Of a DNA stretch of 64,000 nt, positions 40,923 to 47,321 are shown one piece after another. Origin of the DNA: Sporomusaceae bacterium UBA7701 (GTDB lineage: Bacteria; Bacillota; Negativicutes; Sporomusales; UBA7701). Every line of letters begins with the position of its first letter. Within the stretch, counting starts at the first letter, position 1. Position numbers and translations under genes: made by a program. The notes under the pieces were generated by a model. It searched no databases. It saw only the letters and a list, made by a program, of their open reading frames with translations, and was not told the DNA's origin. The DNA lies in assembly GCA_002482545.1 (NCBI GenBank), contig DLGF01000012.1, positions 265,214 to 329,213 of the forward strand, in the 5' to 3' direction.

Positions 40923-42393
40923 TACCGCCACCGCCGGCCTTGCCGAACGCCTCCCGGTATTCGTCCATCTCGGCCTGCTCCTGCGCTTTTTCGTCAGCAA
41001 TGCGCTGCAGCTCCATCTTTACATTGGTCGTCCAGGGATGTTGACCGACGATGGTTTCCTTGGAGATGACGCCGATCGATTTGCTACAGTTCTCGATGCT
41101 TTCGGATTCGTTGATCAAGATGTCGCGGTTAAAGATGACGTTGACCGTCTGGCCGCCGTAATCGCCTTGTCCAGCATTGGTCAGGTGCGTATTGACGAAC
41201 CATAAAAGTTCTTCGAAGGCGGCCTGAAATTCGGTTTCCATGCCGTTGGCGTCCAGATCGATGTCCGAATACATGGACTGGATGTTCATCTGGTTGGGAT
41301 TGCCGCCCATACGCTCGTCCTTGGCGTCGTAGCCGCGGCCGTTTTCAATGATGGCTTTTTTCAATAATTCCAGGATGACCTTATAATTTTCGGCGTTGAC
41401 CGTGATTTCGAGGGTTTCGACTCCGCCTTTGGCCTCACCGTCATAGCGCACCTTGACCACGCCGTACTGGGCCAGATTCCTGCGGAATTCGCCCAGGTTG
41501 GTGCCGTCGTAGTTTTTGAGCACCAAAATGGTGTTGCGGGCGTCCTCCTGCATGTTGTTTTTGAAGTCGCTTAAAAGGTCGTTGATGCCGTCCTGGAGAG
41601 ATTTTACCCGCCTGATCAGCGGGATCTCCTTATTGTTGAACTTGAAGGCAATCAGCGGAATGCGCTCCCAGTTGTAGCCTTGAACATTACCGTCGGCGTC
41701 TTCGATAAGCATATGTGTTCCGGACGGATGATCCGGATCCGGCACCAGGCTGGTGCCCTTGATCTCAAAGCGGTGAATGCCCTGCTTATCGTAGATTTCG
41801 ACTTTGGTGAGGGTGACCTCGGTCGTGCCTTCGTAGGCTTCCACCTGGTATACCCGGACGGCGCAATCCAGGATGGTATGGTCGGCATCGGCCCAGAACG
41901 GCAGTATCTCATAGGCCGGAAATCGCTGGAACACCAGCTCGCCCCGGTCGTTGTAATAAGGATGCAGCCAGGCGAGGCCGCCGTTCAAGGCGTCTTCACC
42001 GAGGTTGCGGAGCGTCCGCATGAATCGCTTGTTGAAAATGGTCTGCAGCAGCTCGCCGTATTGGTCGCCCTCGGTTTCGAACGTCACAGGCTTGGCCATA
42101 AGGTAGTTGACCTTCTGATCCACCAGTTTGGCGTATTGGTTGTCGACGACCTTGTTATTCGGCAGGTTTTTGACCTCTTCCAGCTCGCCTTTTTCGCCGA
42201 TGACCATGCGCTTGCGGCGCAGGATGTCATGCTCGCCCCGGTAATATTTCTCGCCGGCGATCATCTGGCTGTATACCGGGGATTGCAAGAATTTAACCAG
42301 TTCCAGCTCGATAAACTTCAGATCGGAGATCCTGCTGGCGGCACCGCGCTGGATGATCTGGAGAAGCGGCCCGGTGTTATCCGTCCATAGCAA
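40912..42393 (-). CDS. Portal protein (SPP1 gp6-like)
   Basis: A 493-residue portal. It has YYRGEHDILRRKRMVIGEKG, NNKVVDNQYAKLVDQKVNYLMAKPV and WLHPYYNDRGELVFQRFPAYEILPFW, all typical of the SPP1/gp6 type. The start is TTG 42393, with GGAGGTGA eight bases upstream. Its end overlaps the minor head gene. Confidence 0.95.
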   Translation of the reverse strand: MLWTDNTGPLLQIIQRGAASRISDLKFIELELVKFLQSPVYSQMIAGEKYYRGEHDILRRKRMVIGEKGELEEVKNLPNNKVVDNQYAKLVDQKVNYLMAKPVTFETEGDQYGELLQTIFNKRFMRTLRNLGEDALNGGLAWLHPYYNDRGELVFQRFPAYEILPFWADADHTILDCAVRVYQVEAYEGTTEVTLTKVEIYDKQGIHRFEIKGTSLVPDPDHPSGTHMLIEDADGNVQGYNWERIPLIAFKFNNKEIPLIRRVKSLQDGINDLLSDFKNNMQEDARNTILVLKNYDGTNLGEFRRNLAQYGVVKVRYDGEAKGGVETLEITVNAENYKVILELLKKAIIENGRGYDAKDERMGGNPNQMNIQSMYSDIDLDANGMETEFQAAFEELLWFVNTHLTNAGQGDYGGQTVNVIFNRDILINESESIENCSKSIGVISKETIVGQHPWTTNVKMELQRIADEKAQEQAEMDEYREAFGKAGGGGNEE

Positions 42394-42408
42394 ATGAAAT
42401 CACCTCCA

Positions 42409-42732
42409 TCATAGGCAGCCGGTATCCTGCATGACTTTAGCCATCTTGGGAATCTGAGCGGCCAGAAAGTCTACCAGTGTTTCGTTTTCGCAATAGCCGA
42501 TCAACCCGCTTTCAAAGAAAAAGGCATGCACGATTTCATGCCGCAGAATTTTGGCTTTATACAGTTCGGGCTGCTTGACCAGCATTTTACATGGTTTAAT
42601 CATCTCGCTATCCAGGATGATTTCCTTGCTGTATATTTCGCACAGGCCGTTCGCGTCGTCGAGCTTGGGGTTATCCTCGGCGGTCTGCTCTACAATGGCG
42701 TAGTCGGTCCCCAGGATATTAACCGTTTTCAT
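42409..42732 (-). CDS. Small HExxH metallopeptidase-like protein
   Basis: A 107-residue protein. ILRHEIVHAFFFESGL contains a zinc-binding HExxH, and a conserved acidic patch follows (CENETLVDFLAAQI), so the fold is of minimal zincin type. The start ATG 42732 has AAGGAGGCAGC upstream. It sits between terminase and portal, where such small proteins are common in Firmicute prophages without known function. Confidence 0.8.
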   Translation of the reverse strand: MKTVNILGTDYAIVEQTAEDNPKLDDANGLCEIYSKEIILDSEMIKPCKMLVKQPELYKAKILRHEIVHAFFFESGLIGYCENETLVDFLAAQIPKMAKVMQDTGCL

Positions 42733-42743
42733 AGCTGCCTCCT

Positions 42744-44162
42744 TTAATCAAAACTGAACGCCGATCCCTGGCCGATCTTCTCAGCAATGCCCGTGGTGGC
42801 GTCCGGCGCGTCGTCGTTTTTGTTCTTTCCTTCCTTCTGGTACTTGACCATGGCCTCGTAGTACTCTGTCCAGCGATCGCGCCAGTTGACCGGGAAATAG
42901 ATATGATCCATTACCCATGTGCTGTTGGATAGGATCCGGGCTTTCTTGTTTTTCGACTGGTGGAAGGTATTGATCTGCGTCCGGTTGCTGCGATACCGCG
43001 TCCGCAATTCCCGCTCTACGGCCCGGCCGAAGCCCCGGCCGCCGCTGTTGGATTCGATGTCCGCGATGTTAACTTGGTCATCGTGCAGCATCTTGGCAGT
43101 GGCCGGCTCGGTTTCTTCCATTGGCGCCTTGGTGTACAGAACGCTCAAGATATAGGCCTCACCGTTATAAACGCCGTAGTCGATGCTGCAGAGGTAATCG
43201 TCGCCGGTGTCGGCGGTGTCGGTGTAGTTGCGGATAGCTGTAAACAGCGGATTGCCGTTCTCGTCCGCCGGAATGCGCTCATAGGTTTTGAATTTGGTGT
43301 ACAGCCGGCCGCGGATGTCGATCGGCTCTTGCTGGTAGTTGGCGCTGGCGATGTCTGCGCCCATGGCCCTCTTTTTAGCCTCGTATGAGGAACGGGAGAG
43401 GATCTCCTCGCAAAGCATGCTGCCGTCATCCTGCAGGGCCTTCATTGAGATGTGCCGGACCTTGGCCCCCTGCTCCCGATAGTGCTGCAGCGCTCTGCCG
43501 GCAAGATCGTCACTGGCCCAGCGGGTCATGATGATGATGATTTTGCCGCTCTCTTCCAGGCGAGACAGCATGGTGTTGGTGAACCAATCCCAATGCTTCT
43601 GTTTTACATCCTCGTTATAGGCCTCTTCAGCGTTTTTGATGAGGTCGTCGATAATCATCAGCGTGCAGCCGAAACCGGTGGCGGTCCCGGTGGGCGAAGT
43701 AGCCAGATAGTTGTTGTAACCGCCTTCCAGGCTCCAGAGGTTCATGGCGCCGTCGCCCTGCTTGATCCGGGTACCCGGGAACACGTCGGAATAGACCGGC
43801 TTGTAGATATCCGCCTTGATCTCCTGGATGCTGTTGCGAACGTTTTTACTAAACATGGTTGACAGGGTTTCGTTGTAGCTGCCAGTCATGACTTTTTCCT
43901 GATTGTCTTTGCCCAGCACCCACTCGACGAACAGGCTGGCAGTGCGCGACTTGCCATGCCGCGGTGGTTCGTTGATGATCAAAACCTCGTCGTCGCCCGC
44001 GTAGAAGGCCTGTAGCTCATGGCAAAGGTCGACCAGGTACCGGCGATCCGGCTTGTAGAAGTCCGGGGCTTTAAGCCGGCAATAAAAAAAGAACTCGCGT
44101 TTGGCAAGTTCGATCTTGGCGCCCAGCTGAATGAGTTTCTTATCCACTGTTTTCACGGGCAA
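42744..44162 (-). CDS. Terminase large subunit
   Basis: A 472-residue DNA-packaging motor. The N-terminal ATPase has Walker A EPPRHGKSRT (65-74) and Walker B TLMIIDD (about 167-173), and the C-terminal nuclease has CSIDYGVYNGEAYILSVLY, with the acidic residue of the RNase H fold, and DIESNSGGRGFGRAV. The start is uncertain: TTG 44162 or GTG 44156; both overlap the small subunit end. Confidence 0.96.
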   Translation of the reverse strand: MPVKTVDKKLIQLGAKIELAKREFFFYCRLKAPDFYKPDRRYLVDLCHELQAFYAGDDEVLIINEPPRHGKSRTASLFVEWVLGKDNQEKVMTGSYNETLSTMFSKNVRNSIQEIKADIYKPVYSDVFPGTRIKQGDGAMNLWSLEGGYNNYLATSPTGTATGFGCTLMIIDDLIKNAEEAYNEDVKQKHWDWFTNTMLSRLEESGKIIIIMTRWASDDLAGRALQHYREQGAKVRHISMKALQDDGSMLCEEILSRSSYEAKKRAMGADIASANYQQEPIDIRGRLYTKFKTYERIPADENGNPLFTAIRNYTDTADTGDDYLCSIDYGVYNGEAYILSVLYTKAPMEETEPATAKMLHDDQVNIADIESNSGGRGFGRAVERELRTRYRSNRTQINTFHQSKNKKARILSNSTWVMDHIYFPVNWRDRWTEYYEAMVKYQKEGKNKNDDAPDATTGIAEKIGQGSAFSFD

Positions 44163-44541
44163 GCTGCAGCAGTTGCTCCCTGGTCAGGCCTTCGTAGGGG
44201 TTGGGGACGTTCGTATTAACATCAATACTGGTCCGATACTTCCCTTTTAGTTCAAAATACAGCTTGATGGCGGCTGTGTCACCTAACCTGCACTTGCGCA
44301 ACAGTGCTTTCCAAATTTCTGCCAGTTCGCCATCTGTGTACTTGTCAATTTGGCTATTCATGTAAGCGAGGAAGTTCTCATTTTTCATCCAATCGTAAAA
44401 CGTTGATCTCCGTACACCGGCTTCTTTCAGCTTATCCGTTTTGGTGCGGTTATCTTCAGGATTTATGAGCAATTCAACGACTTTTCGCTGTCTTGCGTCC
44501 GGCTGCCATTCTGTCCGATTTTGTACGCTTTTCTTTTTCAT
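44140..44541 (-). CDS. Terminase small subunit
   Basis: A 133-residue DNA-binding packaging subunit. WQPDARQRKVVELLINPEDNRTKTDKLKEAGVRRSTFYDWMKNENFLAYM holds a helix-turn-helix like that of phBC6A51-type small terminases, and the rest is helical with LREQLLQLARE-like end. The start ATG 44541 has AGGTGGTGGGG upstream. The first 68 bases overlap the end of the upstream metallopeptidase gene in another frame. Confidence 0.88.
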   Translation of the reverse strand: MKKKSVQNRTEWQPDARQRKVVELLINPEDNRTKTDKLKEAGVRRSTFYDWMKNENFLAYMNSQIDKYTDGELAEIWKALLRKCRLGDTAAIKLYFELKGKYRTSIDVNTNVPNPYEGLTREQLLQLARENSG

Positions 44542-45115
44542 CCCCACCACCTGCCAATATATCCGGTACGTCATTACCAAATGCATTCCACCGCAAGCCG
44601 TACCGGGTAAGGATATTCTCAAAATCCTCTATGTCGTGAGGTTCCATCCGTAAGCCCTTGGGACCGATGCCAGCATGTTTCAGCTCATGCAGCATAAGAA
44701 CCTTCTTCTGGTTATCCGTCATATAGGCCATGTTCGGCTCATAGAACGTGACAATAAAATCAAACGGAAGGTAGGCCTTATAAGGGCCGGTCACTTTCCG
44801 ACAATCGGCCATGATGATCTTGCCGTTTTTTATTTTGGATTCGTAGCTCAAGATAAAGCCAATCCGGATATCATACGCTTGGATATATGCCAATTCAGGC
44901 ATTCCTGCAATGACTGCTTTACCCAATTGCTGCAACTCCGGGGACACCTCACATTCAATTACGCCAATCTCTCTGGCATACTCGCGAATCAACGCTTCTT
45001 TGGCCGCCCGATCCTGCTCCTCACCGATTTTATACAAAGCATTCAGTGCCTTGCAAGGTATTTTTTGCTTCTTACAGGCTTTGTAATTTATACATCCTTC
45101 GCATATCGGGTTCAC
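44474..45115 (-). CDS. Putative phage metallopeptidase
   Basis: A 213-residue protein. The N-terminus has four cysteines (CEGCINYKACKKQKIPC), probably a metal knuckle. The catalytic region is LMLHELKHAGIG (HExxH) followed by PHDIEDFENILTRYG. This fits the putative phage metallopeptidase family as I recall it. The start is GTG 45115, which overlaps the stop of a 36-residue gene (GTGA). Its end overlaps terS by 68 bases. Role unknown. Confidence 0.85.
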   Translation of the reverse strand: MNPICEGCINYKACKKQKIPCKALNALYKIGEEQDRAAKEALIREYAREIGVIECEVSPELQQLGKAVIAGMPELAYIQAYDIRIGFILSYESKIKNGKIIMADCRKVTGPYKAYLPFDFIVTFYEPNMAYMTDNQKKVLMLHELKHAGIGPKGLRMEPHDIEDFENILTRYGLRWNAFGNDVPDILAGGGDEKEKRTKSDRMAAGRKTAKSR

Positions 45116-45222
45116 TTGATCACTACCCCTGTAAGGCCTTTCTTACCCTTAGGCTTAACCGGCGGATGGACGATCGACGTATGTAATGACTGCGGTTTCG
45201 GTTTCTGCTTATCTGTTGACAC
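45112..45222 (-). CDS. 36-residue basic protein
   Basis: A short frame, GTG 45222 to TGA 45112, with GGAGGTGACCGGTT directly before it. It is rich in Lys, Pro and His (TDKQKPKPQSLHTS, KPKGKKGL). Its stop overlaps the start of the metallopeptidase gene, so it may act as a coupling peptide or a small DNA- or RNA-binding protein. Confidence 0.55.
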   Translation of the reverse strand: MSTDKQKPKPQSLHTSIVHPPVKPKGKKGLTGVVIK

Positions 45223-45250
45223 AACCGGTCACCTCCAAATAGGCATAAAG

Positions 45251-45275
45251 AAAAAAACGCCCCGAAAGGCGTTTA
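45251..45275 (-). terminator. Terminator of the AT-rich cargo gene
   Basis: On the minus strand AAACGCC pairs with GGCGTTT around CTTTCGGG-like bases, then a T7 run. It lies about 20 bases after the stop of the gene at 45,296. Confidence 0.88.
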
Positions 45276-45295
45276 TCTGTTCTCAAATTAAAATA

Positions 45296-46069
45296 TTACT
45301 TCAATTTATCCTCGTAAATTAACTCTTTAATTTTTCTATATAATGGAGTAGGATAGCCATCTCCGGTTTCACCACCTATATAATTGACTTGTTCATAAAG
45401 TCTTGAACGAGATAATCTAATCAAAAAATCTTTTATTACTTCTCTGGGTATCAAAAATTCTTTTTCAAGCTGATTATCAAGTTCTTTACGAAAAATTTTT
45501 ATAGCGGCTCTTTCTTGTTCATGGGAGTCGTTCGATTTAGGCAAAGGAATTGAACCGGTATATTCCTCTTTAGGTTCTATATTAACTTGTGAGAGATATT
45601 TTTCAAAATAATTATCAATTAAAAACAACACTAATATTTCACGATAACTTAAATCTGTTAATATTTTCAAGTATTCTTCATAATTTTCGATTGAATAATC
45701 TATATCATCATCATTAACACTGTTTTTTAAAAGTCTTGCAAAAAATTTAATCTTTTCCATATTGTAAGTCTCTAATACAGCTTTATATGTAATCATAAAT
45801 TTATGAATGAATGCTTCAGAATTAAGTAATCCTTCATGCAATTTTTCTGGATTGTTTTTTAATTCATTAAAAAAAATGACCGTTTTTTGTTTTTGTATAT
45901 TACTCCATGTTTTTATAACTGTATCAAATAATATTCCTGAAATAATTGGAATACCAGTAACAAATTCGAAAAGAACTTTTAAAACTGGATGATCAATTAT
46001 ATCTAAGAATTCAATATTAATAGATGATTTTTTTAAGCTTGTTTCAATTGTTTTAGGTAAGTTATTCAT
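45296..46069 (-). CDS. AT-rich cargo (moron) gene of unknown function
   Basis: A 257-residue protein encoded by sequence near 28 percent GC, against well over 50 percent in its neighbours. Residues 25-60 contain a hydrophobic stretch (VLKVLFEFVTGIPIISGILFDTVIKTW). The centre is helical with EKIKFFARLLKNSV and YREILVLFLIDNYF. The C-terminus (FLIRLSRSRLYEQVNYIGGETGDGYPTPLYRKIKELI) could be a winged-helix-like end. It has its own promoter and terminator and interrupts the packaging region. The composition, isolation and one weak membrane segment fit a phage-carried defence or superinfection-exclusion gene (inference). Confidence 0.85.
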   Translation of the reverse strand: MNNLPKTIETSLKKSSINIEFLDIIDHPVLKVLFEFVTGIPIISGILFDTVIKTWSNIQKQKTVIFFNELKNNPEKLHEGLLNSEAFIHKFMITYKAVLETYNMEKIKFFARLLKNSVNDDDIDYSIENYEEYLKILTDLSYREILVLFLIDNYFEKYLSQVNIEPKEEYTGSIPLPKSNDSHEQERAAIKIFRKELDNQLEKEFLIPREVIKDFLIRLSRSRLYEQVNYIGGETGDGYPTPLYRKIKELIYEDKLK

Positions 46070-46147
46070 AATTTCCCTCTTTCATCTTTTTTACAAAATT
46101 CGATTAAAGGAAATAATTTCCTCCCTTTAAAAAGAGAATAAATTAAA

Positions 46148-46167
46148 CCGCCCGAGCATTCGAGCGG
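46148..46167 (-). terminator. Hairpin between the cargo gene and its promoter
   Basis: On the minus strand CCGCTCGA pairs with TCGGGCGG around ATGC, followed by TTTAATTTATT. It could end the upstream transcript, but it also lies between the cargo promoter and the cargo gene and so may attenuate it. Confidence 0.55.
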
Positions 46168-46215
46168 CACAAGTTAACATAATATTGTTTTTAAGTTGCA
46201 GACCTATTAATATAA

Positions 46216-46244
46216 TAATAACCGATATGTCAAACATTTGTCAA
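46216..46244 (-). promoter_or_regulatory. Promoter of the AT-rich cargo gene
   Basis: On the minus strand TTGACA (46239-46244) and TTATTA (46216-46221) are 17 bases apart. A second TTGACA at 46228-46233 sits above TATTAA at shorter spacing. The first overlaps the stop codon of the upstream gene. Confidence 0.6.
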
Positions 46245-46573
46245 CGACTTTCATAATCAGAAGCCTTTCCAGTTAGACCAGCGTTAATCTGGGACAACGT
46301 CTTTTTTTTCATTTCCTGTTTACGATTTCGCCCTTTGCTTTTGCTTCCGCCATATCCAGCCGGATAAGGATTAATAGGTAAAGGTTCTTTTTGGGGCAAA
46401 TGAGTTTTATACATATCTCGCATCAGACTACGGACTTCATCATTAAGATAATCGTCTTTATCGTCCGCATGGTAGACTCTAACCTTGCATTTCGGGCAAA
46501 TATGGAAATCTTCTTTTTTATTATACAGCATGACTAAACGGCAATCTTGACAAAACCAAGGTTCCCTTTGCAA
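46241..46573 (-). CDS. Zinc-ribbon protein
   Basis: A 110-residue protein. The N-terminal half has two CxxC pairs (FCQDCRL and ICPKCKV, about 20 residues apart), a rubredoxin/zinc-ribbon fold. The C-terminal half is basic and Gly/Ser-rich (GYGGSKSKGRNRKQEMKKK). It probably binds nucleic acid, as small zinc-ribbon proteins near packaging genes often do. No specific role known. Confidence 0.75.
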   Translation of the reverse strand: MQREPWFCQDCRLVMLYNKKEDFHICPKCKVRVYHADDKDDYLNDEVRSLMRDMYKTHLPQKEPLPINPYPAGYGGSKSKGRNRKQEMKKKTLSQINAGLTGKASDYESR

Positions 46574-46585
46574 TGTATCCCCTCC

Positions 46586-46996
46586 TCACATTCGCGTCAC
46601 GATCTCGCCGGCGTCATGCCTTCGCCGCAGCTCCCCGAGAAGTACAATTAACACATGTGTATAGTCCCTGGGCAATATGAGACATTGCTTCTCTTGATTG
46701 TAGTGCTCCTGTGACTTCCATCCTCGAAAACCGGTAGGGTCAATAATTGGTTGGATCATGAAGCCAAACTGGTTGTGCGGTACCAACCTGGCCCCCACAT
46801 TCCGGATATAGGCAAGCATACTGGCCATTTCGTTATAACTGCTGCTGCAAAGGCAGAACAGCTCCATCCATAAAAAGCTGTCATCCGGCGAGTATGGGTA
46901 TAAATCGCGGTACACGGTACCAAAGGAGTTAATTGCATTGGAATGGTGCTCCGGGGGTACCGTCCTCGATTGGTTTATATAATCGTAAATTTCCAT
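46586..46996 (-). CDS. Unknown 136-residue phage protein next to the iteron array
   Basis: The protein has YPYSPDDSFLWMELFCLCSSSYNEMASMLAYIRNVGARLVPH and ends LILPRDYTHVLIVLLGELRRRHDAGEIVTRM. The start ATG 46996 has AAAAGGAGGTAAACAT upstream. It is the first gene after the repeat array on the minus strand. I do not recognise the family. It is mostly helical, and soluble. Confidence 0.7.
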   Translation of the reverse strand: MEIYDYINQSRTVPPEHHSNAINSFGTVYRDLYPYSPDDSFLWMELFCLCSSSYNEMASMLAYIRNVGARLVPHNQFGFMIQPIIDPTGFRGWKSQEHYNQEKQCLILPRDYTHVLIVLLGELRRRHDAGEIVTRM

Positions 46997-47021
46997 TTTT
47001 ATGTTTACCTCCTTTTAAAAG

Positions 47022-47311
47022 GTTGCGTCAGTTGCGTCATGGTTGCATCATTGGTTGCGTCAGTAAAAACCCTTATATTTATTGACTTTATGGCTATTTT
47101 TGATAACTGACGCAACTGACGCAACCTAAAATCACGTGTTTTATAGGGATATACCTATACCTTTGTGAAATACAGTACAAAGGTGGTGGTATATTTACTC
47201 TGCTTATGTATTTACGGTTGCATCAGTTGCATCAATATATATAAAGCCAGATAAATCAAGGCTTTGCGCTGACGCAACCACTGACGCAACTTTGACGCAA
47301 CTTGATGCAAC
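47022..47311. repeat. Array of twelve 9-bp iterons (candidate replication origin)
   Basis: The 9-mer GTTGCRTCA occurs six times forward (47022, 47031, 47042, 47054, 47217, 47226) and six times inverted (47108, 47117, 47270, 47282, 47293, 47303) in a 325-bp gap without genes. Many copies abut head to tail. The middle of the array is AT-rich (TATATTTATTG, ATATATATAAAG). The gap lies at the end of the primase-helicase gene. Iterons plus an AT-rich core beside a replication initiator gene are typical of an origin; an operator array is the alternative. Confidence 0.7.
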
Positions 47312-47321
47312 CAAGCGATAT

